A stretch of 64,000 nt of DNA from Haladaptatus sp. DJG-WS-42 (GCF_037198285.1 NZ_CP147243.1:744001-808000), one strand, 5' to 3'. Positions 1 to 9,398 are shown, numbered from the stretch's first letter. Numbers and translations: made by a program. Notes: a model not told the origin generated them from the letters alone.

Positions 1-407
1 AGATACCCCGAAATCGCCGTGTCCTCGAAGGGAACCTCGACCGCTTCGACGGGCGTATCGAGGAAGTCGAGCGCCGCCCGGAACGTCTCGCGGCTTCGTT
101 CGTAGGTGGGGATACGTCGTGCGTCGTCGCCTGCTAAGAAAAATTCGGCCGTCCGGTAGTAGGTGTGCGCCCGGAAGAACGCGCCGCGAGCGGTTTCGTC
201 GCGCCCCTCGTCACGAGCGCGCTCAGCTTCGCTCGCCACCCGGTCTGCGGTTCGTCGCCACTCGGTGTGCCACGACTCGAAATCGCCGTCCTCGATGCGG
301 TCTGCAGTGGCGAGACACTCACCGAGCGCGCTCCCCTCGTAGGGCGCGTACGCAGTGGCTCTGAGCGTCTGGTAGTCAAACGTCTTGTCGGCGAAATGAA
401 CGCGCAT
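1..407 (-). CDS. Alpha/beta hydrolase with N-terminal cap (FrsA-like), partial
   Basis: The gene enters from the left edge, so only the first 135 codons are visible; the ATG is at 405-407. The segment resembles the helical cap domain that precedes the hydrolase fold in FrsA / 2,6-dihydroxypseudooxynicotine-hydrolase-like esterases. Seen are the GDFESWHTEW stretch, an RAHTYYRTAEFFL helix and, close to the cut, VEVPFEDTAISGY, which matches the first beta strand before the core. The Ser-Asp-His triad would lie outside the window, so activity cannot be judged. Substrate unknown. Confidence 0.7.
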   Translation of the reverse strand, partial: MRVHFADKTFDYQTLRATAYAPYEGSALGECLATADRIEDGDFESWHTEWRRTADRVASEAERARDEGRDETARGAFFRAHTYYRTAEFFLAGDDARRIPTYERSRETFRAALDFLDTPVEAVEVPFEDTAISGY

Positions 408-545
408 ACCGTCTCTACACGTCACTGAAGCAAAATGATTCGTGAGCGAGTTCACAAACCGAAAAAGGGTGGCAACGTGGCATGGTGGGGGCCACGTCGC
501 CGGGATGGCACACAGGTGGTCGCGGTGGCGACCGGGTCGGGAGGA

Positions 546-1871
546 TTACTCCGCTACGATGAACTGACCGGCTATTTCGACCACCTCCTCCATGCCTTTT
601 GGCTGGTCAACCGCCGCCGGGAACGGGTTCGCCACGTTGAGTTCGTTCAGGAAACTCGCGTGGCGCGCCTCGACGCTATGGATGCCCGCGGCCGCGGCGA
701 ACACGTCGTCGTTCGAGACGGAGGGTGCCGCGCCAGCGTAGGCGGCGACGCCCGTGTTCTCAAGGGCTTTGCCAACAGCGAGGAACTCCGAAGGGGTTTC
801 GTAGCCGAAATCGTAGGTTGCCTCTTCGACGGGCGTCCCGCCAAGCTTTTCGATGGTATCCGCGATAGCCGTCACGTGGGCGGCCTCGTGCTCACCAATC
901 GCCGCGAGGCGGTCTGGCACCGTCATCCGGAGCTCCGCGTCGTAGTCAGAAAGGACGCTCGCGCTGCGGAGTTCGTCCGCGCTGAACGTCTCCAGCCCTT
1001 CGCGGTAGAAGACAGCCTCTAAGTGTTCGAGCGTGAGCGCGTAGTTCAGGATGTCCACGTCGCTCGTCCCATCGTCTTCCTTGCGCATTGGCGTCGCCAT
1101 CGAATCACCGCGCGAAAGCGCACTGCTGTCGTTCGGATTCTCGGTGATGAACTGGCTCGCAATTTCGATGACCTCGTCCATCGACTTCGCCTCGTCTACG
1201 GCCTTCGGGAATGGGTCAGACGAGTTGACGAGGTTGAGGAAGCTCGCGTGGCGGGCTTCGACGCTGTGAATGCCGAGCGCAGCGGTGAGCACGTCGTTGT
1301 TGACAATGGACGGCGCGGCACCCGCGTAGGCGGCGACGCCCGTGTTCTCGAGCGCCTTGCCAACGGCGAGGAACTCCGTGGGCGTCTCGTAGCCGAAGTT
1401 GTACTCGGCTTCTTCAACGGGTGTGCCACCGAGTTGCTCGATGGTGTCTGCGATGGCCGAGACGTGGGCGGCCTCGTGTTCGCCCGTTGCTTTCAGGTAC
1501 TCTGGAACCTGCATCCGGAGAGTCTCACTGAACTTGCTCAGCGCGTCAGCCTGCATGAGTTCGTCATCCGCGAACTCATCGAGGCCGTCACGGTAGAACG
1601 CGTTCTCTAAGTGCTCGAGTGTGAGCGCGTAGTTCAGGATGGCGACGTCTGGGTTGGTGTCCACCGACCCGTCTTCGGTCGTTGTCATGGTGCCTTCGGT
1701 CGTCGTCATGCCGCCGTCTTCCGTGGTCGTTGTGGTCATACCGCCGCCGGATTCGCCACCGCTCATACAGCCAGCGAGGGCGACGCCACCGATGCTGGCG
1801 ATAGTTCCGAGGATGGTGCGGCGCGAGCGGAGGGCGCGACGGTCAGTCGGGGATGGTTCGGAGTCTCTCAT
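546..1871 (-). CDS. Ferritin-like domain lipoprotein, tandem duplicated
   Basis: 441-residue exported protein. The N-terminus has twin arginines (RRALRSRRTILG), a hydrophobic stretch and a lipobox LAGC, so a Tat-exported lipoprotein on the outer face of the membrane is likely. A Thr/Gly/Glu-rich linker follows. Then come two copies of a ferritin-like four-helix domain, about residues 75-240 and 275-440. Each copy has ILNYALTLEHLE, a GEHEAAHV motif and SVEARHASFL, which supply the Glu and Glu-x-x-His positions expected of a di-iron or other metal site. The ATG at 1869-1871 was chosen because it places the signal peptide at the N-terminus; longer starts lack support. Function (metal storage, oxidation or desiccation-related) is not known. 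Monocistronic. Confidence 0.8.
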   Translation of the reverse strand: MRDSEPSPTDRRALRSRRTILGTIASIGGVALAGCMSGGESGGGMTTTTTEDGGMTTTEGTMTTTEDGSVDTNPDVAILNYALTLEHLENAFYRDGLDEFADDELMQADALSKFSETLRMQVPEYLKATGEHEAAHVSAIADTIEQLGGTPVEEAEYNFGYETPTEFLAVGKALENTGVAAYAGAAPSIVNNDVLTAALGIHSVEARHASFLNLVNSSDPFPKAVDEAKSMDEVIEIASQFITENPNDSSALSRGDSMATPMRKEDDGTSDVDILNYALTLEHLEAVFYREGLETFSADELRSASVLSDYDAELRMTVPDRLAAIGEHEAAHVTAIADTIEKLGGTPVEEATYDFGYETPSEFLAVGKALENTGVAAYAGAAPSVSNDDVFAAAAGIHSVEARHASFLNELNVANPFPAAVDQPKGMEEVVEIAGQFIVAE

Positions 1872-2032
1872 AGTGCGGTATCTGGACGGAGCGCGAATCG
1901 ACACAAGAGGATTTGCCGAACTGCGACAGCACTGATGCCAGAGTCTCACCCAAATTCGTTCGAAATTGGCCGCAATCGATGGAGACTGCTGTCGCTCACT
2001 GTCGAGAGAACGAGAGAAAAAATGCAGAGAGA

Positions 2033-3547
2033 TTAGTAGACGGCGTCGAGAATCGCGCTGTCGAGGTCGTCGAACTGCGTCAAGTGGGCGAGGCGCTCGC
2101 CGCGCAGGTCAACGTTTTTCTGCTCGAAGTCTTCGACGTGGTCTGGGACGTAGAACTCGGTAATGTCGATGCCCGGAACGTTCGTCGGGATGGTGAGGCC
2201 GGTCTGCTCGTCACGTTCCCAATCGACGGTACCGCGAGCGATTTCACGAAGGATGGTGACGGACTCGGTCACGCCAATGTCCTGTGCGTTCGCGCCGATG
2301 TGGCCCGTGTTGAGGACGTAGCACTCGACGCCGAGGTCGGAGACGAGTTCGCGGAAGCGATTGCCTTCCTCGCCTTTCGAGCCGATGATGAACGGGTTGG
2401 TGCCGACGACGCGAATGGACTCGCCCGCTTTCGATGGGTCGCCTGCGCTGGTCTCGATGGACTCGCCAAGCATGAACGCGACGGCGGCCTCTTCGGGCGT
2501 GAGTTTGGCGACTGGCGGCATCACGGGATTGCGCGTGATGAAGAACACCTGGTCTACGTCAGGCAGGTCGATGTCTGCGTCGGCGGAGGCGAGTTGGTCG
2601 CGGACGATGATGGCCCGGCCGTTGCTCGTGTGGAGGTCAGAGTCGAAGTCAACCGTACCGTCTGTGTCGACATCGACGTTTTCGAGGATGGCCGATTCGT
2701 GGGTGACGGCGTCGTACATCGCTGGCTGTTCGTCCGCGTCTAACCCGATGGTTTTGACGAACAGGCCGTTGCCTTCACTGCCCGCGACGGTGCCGTCGGG
2801 GAGGAGCGCACACACGTCGTCTTGGAGCATCGAGGCTTCCTCGTCGTCGTCGAGCCAGAGGCCGTGGGCGGTGAGCGTGGACTTCCCCGTCGCAGAGAGG
2901 CCGAGGAACAACTGGCCAACGTCGTTCAGGGCGCCGTCGTCTCCTTTGAGGGTGACGCGCTTGCTGCCCGCGTGGAGGCCGAGGCCACCTGCCTGCTTTG
3001 CGTAGTACATGTGCAGGCGCAGGAACGACTTTTTCGCCTCGCCGGTGTAGTCGCTGCCGAGAACTGCGGTGAAGCCTTCGTCAGGGAGAATACGAACGGC
3101 GATTTCGTCCCACGCTGGAAGCTGGATGGTGACGAAGTCGGGTTCTGCTTCTTCGGTGACTGGTTCGAACAGTTTCGCCCACGCGAGTGCGATGCGGGCG
3201 AATTCTTTCTGGACGTACAGACGGCAGCGGTAGGAGTGGTCCGTGTGTCGGCCCATCATACGGTCGACACAGATCATTTCCTCCGTTTCTGCGTACTCGG
3301 CGGCCGCTTCGAGGTAGGCGTAATCTTCGTCTTCGAAGTCCGTGTCAACGGCGTTTTTGGTCTTGTCTGCGTTCCGCGAGCGTTCCTCGCTCACGTAGGA
3401 CGGCGACCCAAACTCGGTCGTGATTTCGTCTCCGCGCGCAAGCTCGCGAAGTTCGTCGAGCGATGGGTTATAGAGGACGTTGTCTGCCTCTTTTGGATTC
3501 GGAAGTGCTGTTTTGAGCGACTGGGCTGATGTAGCCAGGTCCGTCAT
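2033..3547 (-). CDS. pckA: Phosphoenolpyruvate carboxykinase (ATP)
   Basis: Converts oxaloacetate plus ATP to phosphoenolpyruvate, CO2 and ADP, the first committed step of gluconeogenesis in the cytoplasm. The protein is 504 residues, close to the 520-540 usual for the ATP-dependent family. Visible are the kinase-1 P-loop GLSATGKST at residues 216-224, the LQDDVCALLPDG kinase-2 metal-binding segment just after it, and FFITRNPVMPPVAKLTPEEAAVAFM typical of the family (residues split here across two motifs). A TATA-like TTATAG on the minus strand (3572-3577) lies 25-30 nt before the ATG, fitting a leaderless transcript. The neighbouring FAD oxidoreductase is divergent and starts about 300 nt away. 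Confidence 0.93.
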   Translation of the reverse strand: MTDLATSAQSLKTALPNPKEADNVLYNPSLDELRELARGDEITTEFGSPSYVSEERSRNADKTKNAVDTDFEDEDYAYLEAAAEYAETEEMICVDRMMGRHTDHSYRCRLYVQKEFARIALAWAKLFEPVTEEAEPDFVTIQLPAWDEIAVRILPDEGFTAVLGSDYTGEAKKSFLRLHMYYAKQAGGLGLHAGSKRVTLKGDDGALNDVGQLFLGLSATGKSTLTAHGLWLDDDEEASMLQDDVCALLPDGTVAGSEGNGLFVKTIGLDADEQPAMYDAVTHESAILENVDVDTDGTVDFDSDLHTSNGRAIIVRDQLASADADIDLPDVDQVFFITRNPVMPPVAKLTPEEAAVAFMLGESIETSAGDPSKAGESIRVVGTNPFIIGSKGEEGNRFRELVSDLGVECYVLNTGHIGANAQDIGVTESVTILREIARGTVDWERDEQTGLTIPTNVPGIDITEFYVPDHVEDFEQKNVDLRGERLAHLTQFDDLDSAILDAVY

Positions 3548-3844
3548 TATTCAATCAACAGGAGTTGAACGCTATAACTATACAAGGTTCACGGCCGATA
3601 TCGTTAGCAAGAGAGTGTGTAACACCCGAATACGGACGTCTACTGAGATTGGAAGTTGCGGACTGAATCGACCCGCTTCGCGGGAAATCGAACACGATTG
3701 TTCGAGAATTACTGAACGTTTGTGAGCGAAAGTCGTGCATTATTAGAGAAATTCGATAGAATCAGTCGTGTGTGTCATCGCCACCCGCCCGCGTGAAAAC
3801 CGACTTCCCGTAGCGTTTTATTGCACCTCGCCTTGTGTCCACAC
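3548..3844. promoter_or_regulatory. Divergent promoter region, pckA / FAD oxidoreductase
   Basis: A 297-bp A/T-richer region without a gene. For pckA (minus strand) the TATA-like TTATAG is at 3572-3577. For the plus-strand oxidoreductase TTTTATT at 3816-3822 lies 23-29 nt before its ATG. No convincing operator or small gene was seen between them. Confidence 0.55.
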
Positions 3845-4984
3845 ATGTCACGCAGTGACTCTCGTGTGGTCGTCGTCGGGGCTGGCGTCTCTGGGCTGGC
3901 GATCGCCCGCGAGTTGGCTCCCGACCACGACGTGTTGGTGTTCGACAAAGGCGGCGTCGCGGCCGATACCTCCTCGCGCGCGTCGGGGATGATTTCGCTC
4001 TCGCTCGAACCGTTCCCCGACGAGTGGGCGACGTTCGCGCTCTCGCAGTTTCACGACCTCGACGGCCAGGGAATCTTCACGTTTACCGACCGCGACACCG
4101 TCCGCCTCGTCCCCGAGGAAGACGCAGAAAAGTACACCGACCAAGCGCCCGCGGGCGGGGAGTACCTCCCGAAAGACGAACTTCGCGAGCGCTATCCTGA
4201 CGCCTTTTCCGACCTCGCTGCCTACGGCGGGGCGCTCCATTACAACGGCACGGGCTACTTAGATGCCCTCGATTACACCATGACGCTCAAGTGGGCCGCA
4301 GAACAAGCGGGCGCGGCCGTCTTCCGCGACCACGAAGTCACCGGCCTGCGCGTCGAAGACGATTCTGTGGTTGGCGTCGAGACCGAGTACGGTCCTGTGG
4401 ACGCAGACCACGTCGTCTACGCGACGGGCTGGAAAACCCGTGACCTGCTTTCTGCGTACGTCGAACTCCCGGTCAGGCCGCTTCGCTGGAACGCCGTCGT
4501 GGTCGAACCCGACACGCCACTTCCAGAAGCCGCGCCGATGGGTTCGGAGCCAACGATGCGCGTCTACTGGCGCACCACCGACCGCGGCGACGTGCTCATC
4601 GGCGGGAACGAACACCTCCTCTCAGACCCCGAAGGGACGGAGATGGGCGTCGAAGAAGAGTTTAGAGAACTGGTGATGGAGCGCGTTGGACCCCTGCTCG
4701 CCGGTGTCTCGGCGGGAACCATCCGCCGGGAAGACTGCTGTCCGACTGCCGATTGCGCTTCGCCCGACGGCCTGCCGATTATCGACGCGCCCGACGACGT
4801 GCCAGACGGCCTCGTGTTCGTGACGGGACTTCACGGCCGCGGGGTCATGCTCTCGCCCGTGACTGGCCGGGCAGTTCGGTGTCTCGTGACCGGCGAAGAC
4901 GCCCCGTTCCCGATGGAACCGTTCGAACTGGCGCGGTTCGAAGACCGGTCGCCTGACTTCGAGTATCGGAGCCACTGGGACTAA
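3845..4984 (+). CDS. FAD-dependent oxidoreductase (DAO family)
   Basis: 379-residue soluble flavoenzyme of the D-amino-acid oxidase/glycine oxidase superfamily. It begins with the Rossmann dinucleotide-binding motif VVVVGAGVSGLAIARELA and has ASGMISL after the second strand. The C-terminal FAD-closing segment is GLPIIDAPDD followed by VTGLHGRGVMLSPVTGRAV. These enzymes oxidise amines or amino acids with transfer to oxygen or another acceptor; the substrate cannot be read from the sequence. The ATG at 3845 is preferred over an in-frame ATG at 3821 because it lies directly before the Rossmann strand and fits the TATA-like box. Confidence 0.8.
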   Translation: MSRSDSRVVVVGAGVSGLAIARELAPDHDVLVFDKGGVAADTSSRASGMISLSLEPFPDEWATFALSQFHDLDGQGIFTFTDRDTVRLVPEEDAEKYTDQAPAGGEYLPKDELRERYPDAFSDLAAYGGALHYNGTGYLDALDYTMTLKWAAEQAGAAVFRDHEVTGLRVEDDSVVGVETEYGPVDADHVVYATGWKTRDLLSAYVELPVRPLRWNAVVVEPDTPLPEAAPMGSEPTMRVYWRTTDRGDVLIGGNEHLLSDPEGTEMGVEEEFRELVMERVGPLLAGVSAGTIRREDCCPTADCASPDGLPIIDAPDDVPDGLVFVTGLHGRGVMLSPVTGRAVRCLVTGEDAPFPMEPFELARFEDRSPDFEYRSHWD

Positions 4985-5126
4985 TCTCCCGCCAGCCACG
5001 AAGTGAGCGACAGAACGACGGGGTAGTTTTTCAGAGCGGGTTCAGCCCAAAATCGAGGGGCAGGGGCGACACTGTGAGGGCTACGAACTCATCGACGCAC
5101 ACAGCAATGGGTGACCAGCAGGTGAG

Positions 5127-5792
5127 CTACGGCTCAGTCTCGTCAACGTTCCCGATGACGAGCGTGTCTTCGACGAGTGACTTTAAGCCACGGCGCAGTC
5201 GCTCTGAGAGGGCTTGGTGAGAGACCCCGAAGTCGGCTGCGAGGTCTTCGAGCGAGACTTCTCGGGGGATTTCGAAATACCCCTGGTCGACCGCACGGAT
5301 GAGCGTATCGTACTGACTCTGTGTGAGGCCATATCGTCCGACGGGTTCGTCGTCGAGTTCGCGAATCGAATGAATCTCAAACGAGAGGTCTGCTTGTTCC
5401 GAGAAATCGAGGTTCTCAGAGAACTTCTCTCGATTCGGGTACATCACCCGCAGATTCCACCGATCACCGCGACCATAGGCGTTCAACACCGTCGCCTCTG
5501 CGTCCGTGAGCATATTGAGGAGTAAGATGATTTGCTCTACCCACTCCATGCGATAGAGAAACTCATCGCCCAAGTCGGCGAGCTGTGAGATGGATTCGAT
5601 GCTGTCGTCTGCTTCGAGAAGCGACTCTAGCTTGTCTTTTTCCATCCCGCGGAACCACACGAGCGGCATGACGGTTTCGTGCCCGCTCTGGACGATTCGC
5701 TCAACGTCAATCTCGACATCTAAATCAGAACGCAGTACGTGCGAAAGGGCGAGCTCAGTTGCGGGAATCGAACCCCGCACAATCACGACCAT
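5127..5792 (-). CDS. Bat-type helix-turn-helix transcription regulator
   Basis: 221-residue regulator of the bacterio-opsin-activator type common in haloarchaea. Residues about 1-150 form an N-terminal sensor-like region. The C-terminal 60 residues carry the HTH_10 signature: GLTQSQYDTLIRAVDQGYFEIPREVSLEDLAADFGVSH (in two parts), then a recognition helix ALSERLRRGLKSLVEDTL. The start codon at 5790-5792 gives MVVIVRGSIPATELAL, a usual N-terminus for this family. It stands alone between two unrelated genes; the target genes and effector are unknown. Confidence 0.85.
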   Translation of the reverse strand: MVVIVRGSIPATELALSHVLRSDLDVEIDVERIVQSGHETVMPLVWFRGMEKDKLESLLEADDSIESISQLADLGDEFLYRMEWVEQIILLLNMLTDAEATVLNAYGRGDRWNLRVMYPNREKFSENLDFSEQADLSFEIHSIRELDDEPVGRYGLTQSQYDTLIRAVDQGYFEIPREVSLEDLAADFGVSHQALSERLRRGLKSLVEDTLVIGNVDETEP

Positions 5793-5916
5793 AGGTGTCC
5801 GTTTCCCGCAAGTGAGTTAGGTGTATTTGCCACACGCATCCACACTCACAGCGGTGTCGATGAAGATGTGTCTAGTGGCTGTATCCTTAATGCCACTCTG
5901 CGCGTAGGACACAGGA

Positions 5917-7482
5917 ATGGTCGCCCTTCGAACCCGACTGCCGCCACCCCCTGCAAAGCCCGAACTCGCGGTGTTCGCCTCCGGAATGACCAGCATGGGA
6001 TTAGAAATTCTTGCTGGCCGAATGATTGCCCCCCAGTTCGGGAGTAGCATCTTCACATGGGGGAGCATCATCGGTGTGTTCCTCACGGCGCTCAGTTTGG
6101 GCTATCTACGCGGTGGTGCCTCTGCGGCGAGCCGCGCTTCAAACCGGCGGCTGGTACGGCTGTTGCTCGGCACCGCGCTCTACGTCGCGGTAGTGATTTT
6201 CGCGGGCGATACGCTGTTGCGCGCCTCGACTGCGTTTCCGCTCCCGAGCCGGTTCGCGTCACTTCCGGCCATTCTCCTCCTGTTTGCACCGCCGACCTAC
6301 CTGCTCGGGTTCATCAGTCCGTATGCGGCCGAACTGTCCGACAAACAGAGCACTGGGGCCGCCTCGGGGCGGGTGTACGCGATTGGGACGGTGGGCAGCA
6401 TCATCGGCGCGTTCGGGACGACGTTCATCCTCATCCCGTCGCTTTCCATCGACCAAATCGGCCTCGTGCTCGGGCTGATCGCCGTTCTCGCCGCCATCCT
6501 CATCGCCCGGCCCATGACGACCGACCAAGCGTTCGGGAGCACGGCGGTCGCGCTCGTGCTCGTCGCCGCGGCCGGAAGCGGCCTTGCGGGACTCAGCATC
6601 GAGGGACGCATCGTCTACGAGACACAGACGCCGTATCAAGAGTTACAGGTCATCGACTTAGGCGACACGCGCACGCTGTATCTCGACGGCCAGCGACACA
6701 GCGCGATGGACCTCTCTGACCCGAGACGCCACGTCTTTGGCTACACGCGCTATTTTCACCTTCCCTTGCTGATGAACGACGACGTTGACAACGTCCTGTT
6801 CATCGGCGGCGGCGGCTTCACCGGACCAAAGCGGTTCGTTGCTGACTACAACGTGACCGTCGATGTCGTCGAAATCGACCCGGAGGTCATTGCCGTCGCA
6901 AAAGAGTACTTCGCGGTCGAAGAATCTGAGCGGCTTCGCATCCACAACATGGACGGCCGCCAGTATCTGCGTGAGACCAACGAGACGTACGACCTCATCA
7001 TCTTAGATGCCTACCAGAAGGATAAGGTGCCGTTCCAGTTGACCACCGAAGAGTTCATGCGGCTCGCAGAAAGCCGCCTGAGCGACGACGGCATCCTGTT
7101 TGCGAACATCATCTCAGCGCCGAGTGGGTCGGCCTCCCAGTTCTACCGCGCCGAGTACAAAACCATGAGTGCGGTGTTCCCGCAGGTGTACAGCTTCCCG
7201 ACGGTCGATGCCACCGTCATCCAGAACATAGAGGTCATCGCCACGAAAAACGCGACCGTGCTCACCCGCGAGGAGTTGCTTTTGCGGAACAGCGAACGCG
7301 ACATCGGCATCAATCTCAGAAACGAGATTCAAACCTACCGCGCGAGCGAGAACACGGCTGGCGTGCCGTTGCTCAGAGACGACCAAGCGCCGATTGACAG
7401 TCTGCTCGACCCGCAGGTTGGCCAACGCTACGTAATCCAAGAGGGCAATCGCACGAATACGACCGCAACCGCAACAGGCTAG
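5917..7482 (+). CDS. Membrane-anchored spermidine-synthase-like protein
   Basis: 521 residues. The first 230 or so residues form about seven hydrophobic helices (for example FTWGSIIGVFLTALSLGYL and IGLVLGLIAVLAAILIA). The C-terminal half is a class I methyltransferase-like aminopropyltransferase fold with the binding loop FIGGGGFTGPKR and the acidic strand VDVVEIDPEVIAVA. The strand that normally carries the catalytic acid reads LIILDAYQKD. Fused membrane/spermidine-synthase proteins are widespread, and their reaction is mostly unproven. A link to polyamines is plausible because agmatinase and hypusination genes occur elsewhere in the window, but this is inference. Confidence 0.75.
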   Translation: MVALRTRLPPPPAKPELAVFASGMTSMGLEILAGRMIAPQFGSSIFTWGSIIGVFLTALSLGYLRGGASAASRASNRRLVRLLLGTALYVAVVIFAGDTLLRASTAFPLPSRFASLPAILLLFAPPTYLLGFISPYAAELSDKQSTGAASGRVYAIGTVGSIIGAFGTTFILIPSLSIDQIGLVLGLIAVLAAILIARPMTTDQAFGSTAVALVLVAAAGSGLAGLSIEGRIVYETQTPYQELQVIDLGDTRTLYLDGQRHSAMDLSDPRRHVFGYTRYFHLPLLMNDDVDNVLFIGGGGFTGPKRFVADYNVTVDVVEIDPEVIAVAKEYFAVEESERLRIHNMDGRQYLRETNETYDLIILDAYQKDKVPFQLTTEEFMRLAESRLSDDGILFANIISAPSGSASQFYRAEYKTMSAVFPQVYSFPTVDATVIQNIEVIATKNATVLTREELLLRNSERDIGINLRNEIQTYRASENTAGVPLLRDDQAPIDSLLDPQVGQRYVIQEGNRTNTTATATG

Positions 7483-7497
7483 GCGAAAGTCGGCCGG

Positions 7498-8586
7498 TTA
7501 GAGCCCGCCGACCGAGATGATGAACAGCGCGACGGAGATGGCGGCGAACAGCACACCAACGCCCTTTTTGATGATGCTCGTATCGAGCCGCGAGGCGACG
7601 TAGGGTGCAATCTGGCCGCCGGTCACGGTTGCGGGAACCGTCCAGACGACCATGTTCCACGGCGTCGAAGCGAGGTCCATCGCGTGGCCGCCAATGATGC
7701 CGCCACCGAAGACGTGGACGAGCGAGGCGAGCACGGCCGTCAACGCGACGACGATGTGGTTCGTCCCGATGGCGACTTTCACAGGAATCTCAGAGCGGAG
7801 CATCGAGATGATACCGAGTTCGCCAATCCCGAAGCCAGCGAGACCCTGGAACACGCCGCCGATGCTGTAGTTGCCAAAGCGTTCGAGGTAGCCAGAGCGC
7901 TTGTAGCGGAAGGTGTTACCGTCGCGGTCGACGCGCGTGACGGTACCGTCGTCTGCGATCGTGACGCCCGCCGGACCGAGTTTGTCGTCGTCGTCGGGGA
8001 GGCGCGTGCCGCCGTCTGCACTGACCTCGGCATCCGTACCCCCGTGAGCGCTGTCGGGTTCTTCGTGGCTCAAGTCTGCTTTGAACAGCAGGTAGGCCGC
8101 CACGACGAGTGCGAGGCCGAGCAGGAACTGGAAGATTGGCTCTGGAATCACGAACGACAGGAGCGCGCCGCCGATGACGAACGGCACGGAGCCGCCAACG
8201 AGCGTGAGCGCGAGTCTGCGGTCGACGAGTCCGTACTGGATGAACGCGAGCGCGGAACTCGACAGGCCAAAGGACTCGCTGATGAGGCCAATCTTCACGA
8301 TGGTTTCCGGTTCCAACGGGAACGCGAACACCGGGAAGATGAAGATGAGAAACGGCACGAACAGCGCAGAGCCGCTGATTCCGACCGTGTTCACAATCGT
8401 GGCCCCGAGGATGAAAAACGGGAACAGCCACCAGTATTCGAGCCAGTAGCTCGTTCCCGCATCTGTGGGGGTCGGGGCGGCGAAAAACACCCCGAGAATG
8501 AACAGGACTGGTGCGGCGAACACCAGAACGTGTTGATACTTGAGGAAGGTTCGCTTGAGTGCGCTTGCGTCCGGAGCCTCGCTCAT
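7498..8586 (-). CDS. TauE/SafE family sulfite/anion exporter
   Basis: 362-residue integral membrane protein of the TauE/SafE family, which exports sulfite, organosulfonates or related anions. Eight to nine hydrophobic helices are visible. Family-typical glycine-rich stretches are GGSVPFVIGGALLSFVIP in the first half and FGIGELGIISMLRSEIPVKVAIGT in the second. A hydrophilic insert rich in Asp/Gly (DSAHGGTDAEVSADGG and following) separates the halves at about residues 180-235. The ATG at 8584-8586 is chosen; an upstream in-frame start would add a non-membrane segment with no family resemblance. The gene is convergent with the spermidine-synthase-like gene (15-nt gap). Confidence 0.85.
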   Translation of the reverse strand: MSEAPDASALKRTFLKYQHVLVFAAPVLFILGVFFAAPTPTDAGTSYWLEYWWLFPFFILGATIVNTVGISGSALFVPFLIFIFPVFAFPLEPETIVKIGLISESFGLSSSALAFIQYGLVDRRLALTLVGGSVPFVIGGALLSFVIPEPIFQFLLGLALVVAAYLLFKADLSHEEPDSAHGGTDAEVSADGGTRLPDDDDKLGPAGVTIADDGTVTRVDRDGNTFRYKRSGYLERFGNYSIGGVFQGLAGFGIGELGIISMLRSEIPVKVAIGTNHIVVALTAVLASLVHVFGGGIIGGHAMDLASTPWNMVVWTVPATVTGGQIAPYVASRLDTSIIKKGVGVLFAAISVALFIISVGGL

Positions 8587-8763
8587 GTGGGTGCTCGGGT
8601 GCCAGTGGTTCAGCCGTAAAAGAAGTTTTCCTTGAGAGGTGGCAGTATTCTCCTCTTGAGGGGGTGAGCGGCCGGAATTCGGACGAATTATCATGTAGAG
8701 TACAGGGGTGGGATGGGCAGACATACCGCATAAAATCGAGGTGTAAACAGCCGGAGCTGTGTG

Positions 8764-9066
8764 TCAACACTGGCGAGAGCCATACCGGCCACCGGCAATC
8801 CAAAGCCCGATGAGAACGAGTGCGAGGAGCCCGAGTTTGGTCGCAGATGAGCGGCGGTTCACACCCGGAGGGGTGGAGACAACAGCTTCTCCGTCCCCCT
8901 CGGTAGCGCTCGGTACAAAGATGCGACCCGCGACGAATGCGGCGAACTCCGTCGCCTGTAGCACCGTTGCAGTGTGCCCCCGTTCTGACAGCGTGGCACC
9001 AATGTGCGCTGCGATTTTCGCGGTCTGTCCCTGCCCGGTTGCGTACACGATGAGAAACGACGCCAT
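8764..9066 (-). pseudogene. Truncated flavodoxin-domain gene
   Basis: The first 36 residues (MASFLIVYATGQGQTAKIAA and following) match the FMN phosphate-binding start of flavodoxin-domain proteins. The rest of a flavodoxin fold, including the second and third flavin loops of a normal 140-180-residue protein, is missing. Instead there is an Ala/Val-rich stretch followed by a predicted membrane helix (TKLGLLALVLIGLWIAGG) and a stop, 100 residues in all. It may be a decayed gene produced by internal deletion, or a small membrane protein that reuses the start of a flavodoxin gene. Function is unlikely to be electron transfer. Confidence 0.5.
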
Positions 9067-9203
9067 GCAAAATCCCGCAGAAAACTACACTCGCGGAGCT
9101 AATAAATGAGAATTCGATGAGAGTGCAGTCGCTCGCAGGTCGAGCAGTGTCTGAAAGAAACGAAGTATGTTGCTGTCGCCCAAAGGCGACTGTTAAATCC
9201 GAA

Positions 9204-9398
9204 TTACGCGCGAACGATGTTCGTTGCGCGTGGGCCTTTTGGGGCCTGTTCGATGTCGAATTCGATCTCGGTACCTTCCGTAAGGTCCTCACCGCCGACA
9301 TCTTCCATGTGGAAGAAAACGTCGTCGTCAGACTCGTCCGTCGCGATGAAACCGTAGCCGCCCGTGTCGTTGAAGAAATCAACTTTACCGTTTGCCAT
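9204..9398 (-). CDS. cspA: Cold-shock domain protein
   Basis: 64-residue OB-fold protein that binds single-stranded nucleic acid. It has the RNP1-like GGYGFIATD and RNP2-like VFFHMEDV motifs and the start MANGKVDFFNDTGG. The ATG at 9396-9398 is fixed by the family length. It is a third copy of the tandem pair at 35.5-35.8 kb but more diverged from them (ending GPRATNIVRA rather than GPRAKN). It stands alone, with an A/T-rich upstream region. Confidence 0.95.
   Translation of the reverse strand: MANGKVDFFNDTGGYGFIATDESDDDVFFHMEDVGGEDLTEGTEIEFDIEQAPKGPRATNIVRA

Noticed and set aside
435-1610. Two plus-strand 195-codon open frames
   Set aside because: They are antisense to the ferritin-like gene; their near-repeat structure merely mirrors its internal duplication, and composition is Arg/Val-rich unlike haloarchaeal proteins.
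7916-9382. Long minus-strand frame of 488 codons
   Set aside because: It covers the TauE/SafE gene in another frame, is Arg/Ser/His-rich and has no motif; a shadow caused by high G/C content.
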